Assembly: GCA_013054445.1 (NCBI GenBank)
Contig: JAAMPI010000824.1
Location: 1 to 24,988 of the forward strand
DNA length: 24,988 nt
DNA from: Cudoniella acicularis
Taxonomy: Eukaryota > Ascomycota > Leotiomycetes > Helotiales > Helotiaceae
Direction: 5' to 3'
Below the pieces are notes generated by a model that did no database searches, had not been told where the DNA came from, and worked only from the letters and a program-made list of their open reading frames with translations. The position numbers were made by a program, and so were the translations under genes. Of the stretch, positions 1-9,317 are shown one piece after another; positions within the stretch are counted from its first letter, which is position 1; every line of letters begins with the position of its first letter.

Positions 1-126
1 TGGGGGGCGAAGAAGGATTTGAAGAAGGAGGAGAAAGTACCGCCGCTCAGTTGGGTGGAGGACATTTTCGGTGTGTCTTTCTCTCTTCCGAGGAATTTGA
101 GAGTTGGGAGGGGAGGTGGTAGGTAG
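1..126 (+). CDS. possible 3' end of a gene, product unknown (partial)
   Basis: Frame 1 is open from the first base to a TAG at 124-126 and encodes about 41 residues. They begin with a lysine/glutamate-rich stretch (KKDLKKEEK), then an aromatic segment (LSWVEDIFGV), and end in a Gly/Arg tail. The charged-then-aromatic composition looks like the C-terminus of a real protein, but no family is recognised and the fragment is too short to prove coding. If real, its body lies left of the window, and it is convergent with the NmrA-like gene on the other strand. Confidence 0.35.
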   Translation, partial: WGAKKDLKKEEKVPPLSWVEDIFGVSFSLPRNLRVGRGGGR

Positions 127-716
127 ATGGATGGGCAAGGAAGATGTTCGTCTGCGGAAGGAAGGAAGGATATCGATATTTTTAAATCCAGCGATGTATT
201 TCCTTTCATCTTGCAGCTTGGAATAGACAAAGATTATTTGGTGCAAGCGGAGGGTTTGTATTGAGATTGGGATGCATTCGTACAATAGGAACAAAGAAGT
301 TAAAAGAAGCGAGATATCACTTGAAAGTTGTGACTGTTTGCAACTTTGGATGAGCGACCGGGGCACAGAAGCATTGGTATTACAATTTTCATGGGTTTGT
401 GAAGTTGTTGCTCGGTTGCGGGGGGTGGTGTTTACCCCTTTTCGAGGGAGGTGGTATCAAGTAATCGCTGTGGCATCTTAGAACCTTGTATAAGTTGAAC
501 GAGAGGTAGAAAGCAGTAATGACTATACGGTATAAAAAGAGCATTTCGAAGGATACTGAGAGGGGGTTGTTATAGACCATTTACCGGTTTTTTATTAGAA
601 CGTCTTCGAAGGTAGATATCACGATTCATATCGAAGAAACATTATGCTTGTATCCTTCATCACGATTTATCTATCTGTAGACCTCGGGCCTCTCGTATAT
701 CCTCCGTATTATGAAG
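127..716. other. intergenic, no gene seen
   Basis: About 590 bp. Short open frames here (272-481 plus, 389-580 minus) have no recognisable motif and no splice context. The stretch probably holds the 3' untranslated regions of the flanking convergent genes. No RNA gene or repeat is visible. Confidence 0.6.
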
Positions 717-2191
717 TTACTCTTCCCCAATTAAATTCTTAGCAGCCAAAAATAGAGAGTCGATAAGACTGCTCTTAGCCTTTCCAAGCTCCAGCACACT
801 TACTACCTCATCATCAATATTCTCAAAGAAGCGAGCTTTATCCCACCTAGGCTTCCACCCCAATTTGAAAGCATTGTCCACAATAATGTTCGCGCTAAGA
901 TTTCGATCAGCCATCATGGCTCTCTCTACTAAGCGAGGAGTACCTACCTCGAGTTGAAAAATATTTCAACGAAGATCTCTGGCACGCCTGTTGCCTCCGC
1001 AGCTGCTTCGTCGCTGGTCCATACCTGTGTCTCTGAGCTGGCCACTAGCCCACGAGCTTCCATTGCAGCCGCGAGACGGCCCAGTGTCTCCCACCATGCC
1101 ATTTCGTGGGCGATCGCGAAATAATGGCCATGCGTTCCATTTGGAATGGTATCTCCGGATCCTTGAAGAATCTTCTTGACGATCAGTCCGTATAGTTCTG
1201 TCAAGTCGGAGATGTGTACGCCTGCAATGTTCTACAAAAGAGTTAGTCTTGAGTTGAAGCGTTTGAAGGTTTGCTTACTCCATCCTCAGGGAATTTGGAG
1301 ACGGATTTCTGTTTGATGCTGGCTTTTACAGCTATTGGGAATATCACGGAGAGTTGGTTCCATTGCCCTTTGCCTTTGCCGTCTAGGGGAAATGGTTAGT
1401 CTAGGTGAGATATCCGGAGAGCAGTTTTTGGAGGGGTCCCTACAAACTGTGGAGGGTACGACTATGAAGCTGGTTATCCCCAGTGCTTTGGCAGTTTCAG
1501 TGATGGTAACGTCGGTCTTTGGGAAGTCAGAGTCAGCGCATGTCGTTTGAGAAAGGGGTGATCTTACCTCCCGGAGAGAGAAGGAATCCGCCAATTGCTT
1601 CTCGGTCTCGAAAATTGGACCGGAATCTTTCATGACGCCTTGTGGCCAACCGGTCTTCGGACAGAATGCACTCAATCCCGAGGTCTATGATGAGGTTAGT
1701 ACCTTACCAATGTGAACCCCATGCTTTGCATGTGAAGAACCTATAACTCACGTGTATGAAGTAAGCCTTACTTCCGCTTGCCTTTTGCTGCTCAGCTAGC
1801 CCGGCAAGAAGATTAAGTGCCAATGTTGGGTCCAGGGAGCTGGCAGTGTGGATCACGATGTTGACTATAATCCCATCAGCTACGGATAATTTCTCTCTTC
1901 AAACACATCACCAACTCACTATTATGTTTCACGAGGCTCTCTACGACAGCCTTCTCGTCTGTGAGGTCTAGCTGAAGCACGTTGATGCCCGACTCTGACA
2001 GGAGCTTGGCTTGCTCATCGGATCGGACTGCAGCGGTGATACGGCTTCTCTTGAGCACTGGACTACTGCTGGATAGAAAGTCGGCGATGATGGAGCCGCC
2101 GCTGTAAGTCGTTAGCGTTTTGATGTGTTGTGAAATTGGGTGAGGTGTACACGTAACCAGCAGCGCCAGTGATTAAAATATTTGAGCTCAT
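717..2191 (-). CDS. NmrA-like / NAD-dependent epimerase family protein, 8 exons, 363 aa
   Basis: Exons on the minus strand: 2191-2151, 2101-1920, 1864-1752, 1684-1568, 1516-1444, 1382-1279, 1231-948 and 894-717. The seven introns are 47-67 bp, all GT-AG, and every junction keeps frame, giving 363 codons plus TAA. The N-terminus carries the Rossmann motif TGAAGYVG (residues 8-15). An SDR/NmrA core follows (DLTDEKAVVESLVKHN, then VIHTASSLDPT). Further motifs are HTSGLSAFCPKTGWPQG, VPSTVYGKGKG (the YGKG region follows the fifth intron), and a C-terminal LGWKPRWDKARFFENIDDEV typical of fungal nucleoside-diphosphate-sugar epimerase-like proteins. It is probably a cytosolic NAD(P)-dependent oxidoreductase or redox-sensing NmrA homologue; the substrate cannot be read from sequence. 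It is transcribed divergently from the SDR-like gene at 2933 and shares its promoter. No lesion was found. Confidence 0.93.
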
Positions 2192-2537
2192 TGTACTGGT
2201 GATTTGAAATTGCTGAGTAGCGCGATGAGAGGAATGGTGTTGTGAATGTAAGGTAGAGTGTATTCAGTAAGGGCGATGACAACAGAATAGCAGAAACCAT
2301 CTTGTACTTATACTTTCTTTCTCGTCCCACGACCGCGGCAAATGTTCTCTTGTCTCTGGGGATGATCGCAAAGCATGATTCTTACCAACTCATAGATACC
2401 ATAAGGGGATGTTTCTAGATCAAGAAAGGCCACATTGGTAATTTTCGCATTGGTCATTGGGTCAAATGGCATAAGATGTTCCTACGTTGAGTTTATCGTT
2501 GGCGTTGACTGACTTGATTGGCGCATTTTCACCATTC

Positions 2538-2737
2538 ATTCGGAGCACCCGAAACCTCCGCTCCGAATTGTTTCTGTGGCTTGCCTGCTTCCCCGCAATC
2601 TCGTCGACCTCTGCCTAAAACGTAGGATTTTATTCGCTTGATTAATTCGTCAGCGAGATTCCGCGATCTTGCAATCTCAGATGGAACGATGAATTACTCA
2701 CCAGGCTCGAATTGAACCGGAGGCTCCGAAGGCTCCG
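2538..2737. promoter_or_regulatory. shared divergent promoter with CGGAG/CTCCG motif cluster
   Basis: The 741-bp gap between the divergent NmrA-like (start 2191) and SDR-like (start 2933) genes holds six CGGAG/CTCCG pentamers. They lie at 2541-2545, 2556-2560, 2561-2565, 2718-2722, 2724-2728 and 2733-2737. ATTCGGAG (2538-2545) faces CTCCGAAT (2561-2568) as perfect 8-bp inverted arms. CGGAG-G-CTCCG (2718-2728) is an 11-bp inverted repeat. Zn2Cys6 regulators classically bind paired CGG triplets, and such a regulator is encoded next door at 4135. The assignment of this regulator to these sites is inference. Confidence 0.5.
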
Positions 2738-2843
2738 TTCGGGAAGATTAGATCTGACAACAGTAGAGGTCAGGAGGGGCGAGAGCCACACAGCTCACGT
2801 CGAGAATGACAAAGCCACAGCATGTTTTCTGGATAGAAAAGTG

Positions 2844-2849
2844 TATATA
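2844..2849 (+). promoter_or_regulatory. TATA-like element of the SDR-like gene
   Basis: TATATA lies about 85 bp upstream of the ATG at 2933, inside GTGTATATAGGACC. The spacing suits a core promoter with a short pyrimidine- and CA-rich leader. Confidence 0.45.
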
Positions 2850-2932
2850 GGACCACTGACATAGGACTTAATTTTCAAACATCATCATCTCATCTCGAAT
2901 TCCTTGTGTACCTCAAATACCTCTATCCAAAC

Positions 2933-3739
2933 ATGGCAGCAAAATCCCCAGTCATGCTTCTTCTTGGTTTCGGCCCTAACGTTGGGCACCATGTGTCTGA
3001 GGCCTTTGCTGCAAAAGGCTACATTGTCGCTCGCGCATCTAGAAAGATAAAGGAGGAAGAAAGTACTGCCACCCAGATCAATATCCCCATCGACTTGTCC
3101 GATCCAGAGTCTGTGATTGGAGTATTTTCAAAGCTCAAAGATACACATGGTTTTCCAAGCGTCGTTGTTTATAATGGTACGAGCAGCTTCCACTATCTGA
3201 AACTCATACCACATTTATACTGACGGTCAAGCAGCTGGTGCAGGCATTCCACCAAACGATGAGAAGGATCCCCTCTCCATTCCCTTGGCGAACTTCACTC
3301 GAGATCTAAACATCAACACAACCAGCGCTTTTGTCGCAGCACAACAAGCCGCCTTGGGCTTCGCACAACTCTCTCCCACAGCGTCTAAGACATTCATTTT
3401 TACCGGAAATATATTAAACACCACGACTATTGCATCGCTATTGAATTCGGGGGTTGGAAAATCAGCGACAGCGCACATCATCCAGTCTGCAGCCATAGCG
3501 TACAAAGATCGAGGATACAAGTATGTAAACCGCCCTTTGCTTATGATGTAGTCTGACTGAAACTTTACAGATTCTATTACGCTGATGAACGAAATGCCGA
3601 CGGCTCACCTGCCTACCACAAAATTGACGGAGCAGCTCATGGGGAGTTGTATACGCATCTTGCGGAGGGGAAGTCGCAGGGCCCTTGGCAGCAGACTTTT
3701 GTTAAAGGGGTGGGATACAAACACTTTCCCTCCGCCTAG
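2933..3739 (+). CDS. short-chain dehydrogenase-like protein, 3 exons, 232 aa, catalytic Tyr apparently absent
   Basis: Exons 2933-3176, 3235-3520 and 3571-3739, with GT-AG introns of 58 and 50 bp, all in phase; stop TAG at 3737. The ATG at 2933 is chosen because upstream codons are non-ATG and the Rossmann strand starts directly after it. The cofactor loop reads LLLGFGPNVGHHV (G-x-G-x-x-x-G, residues 12-18). A correct NAG motif (VVYNAGAG, about residue 81) appears once intron 1 is removed. Where classical SDRs have Y-x-x-x-K, the sequence reads NSGVGKSATAH: the lysine is in place but Ser stands at the tyrosine position. The protein therefore belongs to an atypical fungal SDR branch and may have altered or no redox chemistry. 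It shares a promoter with the NmrA-like gene and is followed in the same direction by the Zn2Cys6 regulator. The frame is intact. Confidence 0.9.
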
Positions 3740-4134
3740 GGTGGAGAGTGGACCTGAACATTCTTGGGAAGAGGCGCATTATTTCTGATTGTCAACGTGT
3801 CGTAAAGAGATCAAATGCGGGTGCAGGAATTGAAGTAATGTTCTTGTGGTGGTTGAGCTTTAAGGCTTCCTTCCTTTCGGCAAGACGGAGATCATGCGTC
3901 AGACTATGACTAAGCTGGAGGGATAGACAAGATCAGATAAGCCGCAAGCTTTTGGATTACCAATTCATTTCCCAGCTCTTCAACTTGTCCATCATTACAA
4001 TCAAAGCGTTCTATTAATGCTAAGGAACTCGTGAGAGATATCGCTAAGCCGGATCTCATGCGTCAATGCCTATTGTCTAATGTACGTCGATCTCCAGTTG
4101 AAGCAAATGAGGTTCTATCACTGTTTGTAGCAGC
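3740..4134. other. intergenic upstream of the regulator gene
   Basis: About 395 bp between the SDR-like stop and the Zn2Cys6 start. A minus-strand open frame at 4077-4442 overlaps the zinc-cluster exon and is a shadow. No strong TATA box or CGG pair is seen. Confidence 0.55.
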
Positions 4135-6193
4135 ATGGCGCATCTAGCTACGTTGCCGGAGGACCAGACTAGATTAGAGAGGGCGGTCATGGTCACCAGG
4201 GTCTCGGCACCTATCCTTCCTACGTATAGCTGAATACTGACAATCTTACAGGCATGCGATACATGCAAAAAGAAGAAGATACGTTGTGATATATCCCGAG
4301 ATAGTTGTACCCAATGTATAAAGTCCAATATCCCCTGCACCTTCAGCCCAATCAAGGCGAAGAAGGGCCCGAGGAGACCACCAGGGTACGCATTGAATCC
4401 GTAATCACGTGAAGCAGCAAGACTAAGTAGTGATAGATACAAGCATGTGGAAAAGCTTGAGGAGAGACTGAAGAGGATGGAAGCTATGCTGCAGAGCGAA
4501 TTGAGGAGTCGGCCCGCTGCAAGCGACGTGGAAGGAGAACAGTCCGACGCGGATCTACCCAGTGACTATATTGGAACTCACCCACGTAGAGCGTCACCAG
4601 AATCGCAGCGCATACGGAAGCGTAAACGGAGGACCTCCATTGGGAGCCTTTCTGGCTTGGCCTCAAGCGCTGAGCGGCATATTTCAGTCTCGCCTCACGA
4701 ACGTACAGCCTCTACTCCTACCACTCTCTTTGGGACATTCAAACTGACCAGTTCCAGCACACTTACCCTCGGCCGCCGTTTTACATCACAGACCTTTAGA
4801 TTGGTCACTCACAGGAGCCTCTCCAGTAACCCTCAGCCGAAAAATCAAGTCACTCCCAGGACGGGATGAAGCCCAACTCCTGATTCAAGAAACCTTCTCA
4901 AGCTTCAACTCGGCGTTTCCTATCTTCGACGCTGCAACTTTCCAGAAAGCCTTCGAGTCGAGCTATGAAAATAACAATCACGATACCCCGGCCTGGCGGG
5001 CATGCCTAAACGTAGCTTTCGCCCTCGCGCATCGCTTCCGCGCTATGAAGACTGGGAACAGCAAAACAGAAGACGTTCACGCCTGTGGCTATCTTCAAAA
5101 CGCTTTGGCTTTAGTAGGAGAGCTCTCAATTCTCACAAACGAGCTCATGGCTGTGCAAGCACTGCTTGGCATGGCTATCCTGCTGCAAGGAACGCCGAAT
5201 CCAGAGCCAGGCTCGATTCTGATATCGATAGCAGTAAAACTTGCACAGGGCATGAAGCTCCATCGGCGGGACCGCCAACTTGGGATCGCCGCTGCTGAGA
5301 TGGAACAGAGAAAGCGTGTCTTCTGGCTTGTGTATATCTATGATAAGGATATCAGCATACGTACACATAATCCTCCAGCTCAAGACGACGACGATATGGA
5401 TGTCGACCTACCTATCGAGACCATCGATTTACACCACGACCGTCTTAACGAGGTTAATTTCTATAATAATCATATTGGAATGTCTATCATTCAAGGACAA
5501 ATCTACAAGCAACTCTTATCGACACGAGCCCAGAAATCCTCGGAGATCGACCGATTGCGCACCGCGAAAGAATTGGTCACTACGCTAGAAGCCTGGAAGC
5601 AAAGTATTCCATGCATGCTTCCCATCGGAAAATTCAATACTACACATGAAGCGCCTAGCTTTTTCATCTTGCTACATAGCGTTATTTTGAAGTTCACTTA
5701 TTTTCACGCGTTGGATACTGTGCGTCGCCTAGCTCACACAGCCGATATCGATGTGTTGTGTCTTGTAGAGGCGCGAGAGTCGATGCAGCTTCTCCAGCTA
5801 CTACCGCAGGGTGACTTTGCTCACGTTTGGCTCCTTCTAGATATCATCATATCAGCTTGCACTCTCATGCTGACACATGCTATTTCTGGTCCAACAACTA
5901 CACAACATGAGCTAAAAGATTTAGAGCTGGTGGAACCTGTGTTCACCTTGCTAAATTTCCTCAACGATACCTCAAGGGCTCAAGATGTGGCGAAGATGGC
6001 AGAGTCCCTCAGAGCTTTAAAGAAAGAAGCAGGGGTGGCTAAAAACGCTGCAGAGAAGCATGTTCGTGTTGATGAGGTGCCTGGAATAGGAAGTAAGAGG
6101 ATACGATCATTGGAAGAATTTGTTGGGAGAATTCAGGAGCTGAGCTCAAAGAGATGTGCGGAATTTCAAGCAACAGGACTTCGCGGTGAGTGA
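4135..6193 (+). CDS. Zn2Cys6 fungal-specific transcription factor, 4 exons, 633 aa
   Basis: Exons 4135-4200, 4252-4385, 4437-4702 and 4758-6193; introns of 51, 51 and 55 bp, in phase throughout, 633 codons plus TGA. The zinc cluster straddles the first splice and reads C24-x2-C27-x6-C34-x6-C41-x2-C44-x6-C51, with a basic KKKKIR segment. A short coiled coil follows (HVEKLEERLKRMEAML). A basic RKRKRR patch at about residue 128 could be a nuclear signal. The fungal_trans (middle homology) domain spans roughly residues 180-450: FNSAFPIFDAATF, ACLNVAFALAHRFRAM, and the hallmark EMEQRKRVFWLVYIYDKDIS at about 336-355. Intron 1 uses a weaker GTCTCG donor but restores the usual Arg-Ala-Cys start of the cluster. 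Intron 3 (GTACAG, branch CTGACC, CAG) is required because the coiled-coil frame and the MHR frame differ. It is a nuclear DNA-binding regulator and probably controls its neighbours. Confidence 0.92.
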
Positions 6194-7172
6194 GGTGGGT
6201 TACGACTTTAGCTTCACTATCAAGCAATACTTTTGCATCTTGAGAATAATGTATTCGCCGTACTTACTTCCTGGGGAAGGCTACGACACCTCAAGGCCCG
6301 CTAGTATATAGTAACAGTGGCCTTGAATTTCTTGTGCAGAAGCCGTTGAATGGTCGCCAGATAAGCTCACCTTATTGCTTGCCCTCAAAAATAGAATGCT
6401 CACCTTCGTGCCACTTTCAGATTAAAAATCTCACCTCCACGGCCCATGCCTTAGCTCTTTAGGAGGGAGCTCAGGTGACTCTGTCTCATCTGGAATTTGT
6501 AATTGAAGTAGGCGAGGACTTCGAACGTGATGTCAACGGCGTAGGGTCGACAGAGGCTTTGAATGGTTATTTCTAGTAGGATGAAAACATCTAGAGGGGT
6601 CTAATTTGAGTCGTTCTCCAATAGAAATCGTGTTTATAGTCTCACGAAAGTCTGCTAGACTGTAAATACGGATCGTGCCTCGTTTTTCTGGGTTCTGTTT
6701 GGTGATACTCTCGGCCACGGAGGAACGTACGTTGATGAGGAATGTATAGGTAGGCACTGTGCTATCCCTAATCAATTTTCTGCTTTTAGAAGACTATAGG
6801 TCGCGTAGGTGCCGTATATGGCTTCCTGTGTATGTTAGGTCTCTTATCCCATTATATATATAAGCCCTCCCCTCCCTGAATAACACCTTTCGAACGAGAG
6901 CCCAACCTTTGCTTTGGTTCTAGCTAGCTTCTTGATCATGTGGTCTACCGGTTTCGGAGGTGATTGTCCAGGTTTAATACGGTATTGGTATTTCAGGCCG
7001 CTTACCTAGCCAAAATGGAGCTTTATCATCTTGTTGTAAGTGCCGTTTAAGTTTCGGACCGAAGAACACTAACACATTATCAAATTATTGCACGATACTT
7101 AGGGCTTGTTATCAACACCATCGCTCACTGGCTATATAAGTCAATCCCTATCCCGAAAAATCCGACTTATTC
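6194..7172. other. gene-free degenerate stretch
   Basis: Almost 1 kb with no supported gene. The longest frame (6533-6775, minus) shows no motif. A TATATATATA run sits at about 6855. Because a LINE gag relic reads leftwards into this stretch from 7173, part of it may be decayed LINE ORF2 or 3' sequence, but no reverse-transcriptase motif could be read. Confidence 0.5.
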
Positions 7173-7982
7173 CTACAAAGATGTCACGATTATGCTGAAT
7201 GGTCGGTCTGCTAGCGCCCTTTTGATCTTCATTTGCTCCTCCTGTCTCTTCCTACACGCGTTGCTCCAACTCGTGTATTTTCCATTACACACCGCGCATT
7301 TAGGTTCTGCGGGTGGGTGGACCGCCCTCTTCTCGCACTCCCTTGCGTTGTGCGCTTCTGCACAATAACTGCATGCCTGGGCGGCAGTGCACTGGGATCC
7401 TTTGTGGCCGTACTGTTGACAATTGAAGCATTGGTGAAGCCTGCAGCCTCGATCATAGTACTCGCATTGTTGTATTGATGCCTCTATGATTAATCCCTCG
7501 TCAATCGCCCTGTTTGCGTGCTCTGGTGTCGTGAACTCCACGATGAGGGAAGACGCCTTTTTGTTGTGAATTGTTTTTAGGGTTAGCCATCCTATGTACT
7601 TGATATCCATACCTTTGATAATGCAACTGTTCTCTATTTTAATTTGCTCGATCGTCTTCGCTTGGTCGTTAACATTGACTCAGTTGATCGGAGCTCCGTG
7701 GACCAGGACGCCATACGCCTGGATCATGACTTCCGCCTTCGAGCCAAGTGTCGCCACCCACTCCTTTCTGCCCTTGAGCTTCTCCGCCGCTTCTGCTGAA
7801 CTAGTGTGGACGATGATGTCTCCGCTCTTGAGCTGCTTCGCGGCTGTGACGTGGTTGGCGAGCGCTATGGTGTTTTCGTTCTGATTGAGTGCTCGGGTAA
7901 TTCGTTCTTTGATGTCTTTTTCTGAGAGTCTCCTCAGGATTTGGATGGAGTGGCTGTCCCTTAACTTGATCTTCACTCGTTC
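7173..7982 (-). pseudogene. gag-like ORF1 relic of a LINE (Tad/I-type non-LTR retrotransposon)
   Basis: One minus-strand frame runs from 7982 to the stop at 7173 and is broken only by an in-frame TGA at 7680-7682. The N-terminal part shows the RNA-binding fold of fungal LINE gag proteins (AAKQLKSGDIIVHTSSAEAA, then YGVLVHGAPIN). After the stop come VEFTTPEHANRAIDEGL and CCHC zinc knuckles: C-x2-C-x4-H-x4-C (CFNCQQYGHKGSQC, about 7430-7389), then C-x2-C-x3-H-x4-C (CSYCAEAHNAREC), then a third Cys pair (CAVCNGKY). The TGA stands where Arg (CGA) would fit, a single C-to-T change. ORF1 starts abruptly at about 7982, so the copy is 5'-truncated. No ORF2 (endonuclease or reverse transcriptase) was recognised downstream. 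It is a dead fragment. Confidence 0.85.
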
Positions 7983-7985
7983 TCA

Positions 7986-8207
7986 CTTGCACATATTGAG
8001 AAGATCTTGCACACTGATGGGATAAATCTGCCTCCGAAATCAATGGTTGATGCTTGTCAGAATTGTCAGAAGGATGGTACAGATAGAGAAGTAAATTTGA
8101 AGAAATGTTCAAGGTGTCATATGGTTAAGTATTGCTCTTCAGAATGCCAGCGCTCTGATTGGAAGATACATCGACAAGGCTGTGGTAAAGCAAAAGGGTG
8201 TCTGTAG
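7986..8207 (+). CDS. MYND-type zinc-finger protein, 3' part only (partial or small gene)
   Basis: The plus frame ends at TAG 8205-8207. It encodes a complete MYND finger: C-x2-C (CQNC), KKCSRC, then VKYCSSECQRSDW and HRQGC, i.e. C-x2-C...C-x2-C-x4-YC-x3-C-x7-H-x3-C. The first in-frame ATG is at 8043, four codons before the finger, which would make a 54-residue protein. The frame stays open and protein-like upstream (LAHIEKILHTDGINLPPKS) until it meets the LINE relic at about 7982. MYND fingers are protein-interaction domains, often C-terminal in fungal proteins. I infer that a larger gene lost its 5' part at the LINE junction; a stand-alone small MYND protein is the alternative. Confidence 0.6.
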   Translation, partial: LAHIEKILHTDGINLPPKSMVDACQNCQKDGTDREVNLKKCSRCHMVKYCSSECQRSDWKIHRQGCGKAKGCL

Positions 8208-8613
8208 ATAGAACAATATACAGCCTGTGTAGCTTCGGAAGTATGCTGTCGCAGCCAGGCCCTCCTGAAAGACTTAAGTTGCTTGGCGAGAGTTGACGGT
8301 TTAAATTCATGAGGCATTGCTTAAACTTGGCTCTCGATTCTTCGCCCTGCTCTGAAATCGTGATCAGCGACATCGACGCAACCACTATCCAAACATGCTG
8401 TAAGCTTACCTTGTAGACTTCCCACTTCTCATCCTTACAACTTTGCGAATCTTCAAGTTCGCGCCTCTTCCTGTTCCATATCATCGCTGCAACCTATCCT
8501 GACTTCGTAACATTTTGATCTTCATTTCCGGGACGCCAACTCGTTAAGGATTTCAGAATCTTGTCTGTTCGATTTGGCGCTTCTCGACGTAAAGCTGTGA
8601 GGGATAGAAGAGG
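8208..8613. other. intergenic, no gene firmly supported
   Basis: The minus strand has an open frame (8484-8125) beginning MIWNRKRRELEDSQ. It contains what looks like an intron (GTAAGC at 8412, branch CTGATC, TTTCAG at about 8357). Splicing it yields only a 39-residue product of no known family. A short degraded gene is possible; nothing else is seen. Confidence 0.4.
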
Positions 8614-9317
8614 CTAGACGCAGCCCCTTTTTTTACGCTTGAATAGCATAGGCCAACGCCTTTTCCGCTTGTGATAGCCAGCCCGCTGTGCTACTCGCCT
8701 CGTAGCCACCGTCTCTTGATCTTGGAGGTATCTATACCGAGCGTCAAGCCATTCGTATTGCTGCTGCCAAGGTAGCCGGTCGTCTCTGTAGTTGACGAGA
8801 GCAGTCCAGTTGTGTGGCCTCGGATTCTCCACGCCAAGCGGCCGCCATGGGAAGAGTTTCTTTTGCGTGTCCGCGACTTGAGCCATACTCGGACTTTAGG
8901 TGCGACGCAAAGATGCGGGCCAGATATCGTGAGATGAGGAAGGCCACGGATCTTTAACAGGCTCCATATTCCAGGATCATCGACAGAAGATACGGCACCC
9001 GAGCACGGAAGGCAGAGGCGAAGCCAAGAAACTTGCATGAGGTGCCAGGAGGTATGGAGGAGCTCGAAAGCTTTAAAGGCATACTCGGTCGTCCGCCGCC
9101 ACCCGCCCTGAGCAGCCCAATCATCGAGATATGGGATAGAAACAAATCGAACTCGGCGCAGCAGGGTGGCGTCCTGACCTGGGCCCTCCTGGAAGAAGGC
9201 TGCTACGGTTCGGAGGTCGTCAAAATCGAGGCGGATTGGAGCTGGTGCTCCAGAGTTTGTCGTAGGGGAGAATGGGACATTGAGCAAGATCGTCCGCAGG
9301 TCGCGCGAGAACGGACG
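8614..9317 (-). pseudogene. hypothetical fungal protein, frameshifted
   Basis: Two minus-strand frames are both protein-like and join at about 8885. The first (9317-~8886) reads SRDLRTILLNVPFSPTTN, FDDLRTVAAFFQEG, LLRRVRFVSIPYLDDW, TTEYAFKAFELL and WSLLKIRGLPHLTISGP. The second (8886-8614) reads MAQVADTQKKLFPWRPLGVE and LPWQQQYEWLDARYRYLQD, then a Lys/Arg-rich end. No GT-AG pair of intron length fits between them, so a one- or two-base indel is the simplest reading. The architecture (a charged RRVRF strand, then a WSLLKIRGL strand) resembles uncharacterised F-box/DUF-like fungal proteins, but I do not assign a family. A TAG at 9318-9320 closes the frame upstream, beside a possible acceptor (CACTAG), so earlier exons may be missing. 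Confidence 0.5.

Noticed and set aside
948..950. Apparent stop breaking the NmrA-like gene after FVEIFFNSR
   Set aside because: It is an intron: GTAGGT at 947 to TTAG at 895 (53 bp) restores the family C-terminus (NSSANIIVDNAFKLGWKP).
4447..4869. Open frame of the regulator running on to TGA at 4867
   Set aside because: It is the real exon 3 only up to 4702; beyond that the MHR domain lies in another frame and a 55-bp intron joins them exactly.
6533..6775. 80-codon minus frame as a gene
   Set aside because: No motif, no splice context, no composition signal; lies in degenerate DNA.
8691..9287. 198-codon minus frame as one intact protein
   Set aside because: Its C-terminal third is low-complexity Arg/Ser/Thr and unlike protein, while the overlapping frame 8886-8614 continues naturally; a frameshift is more likely.
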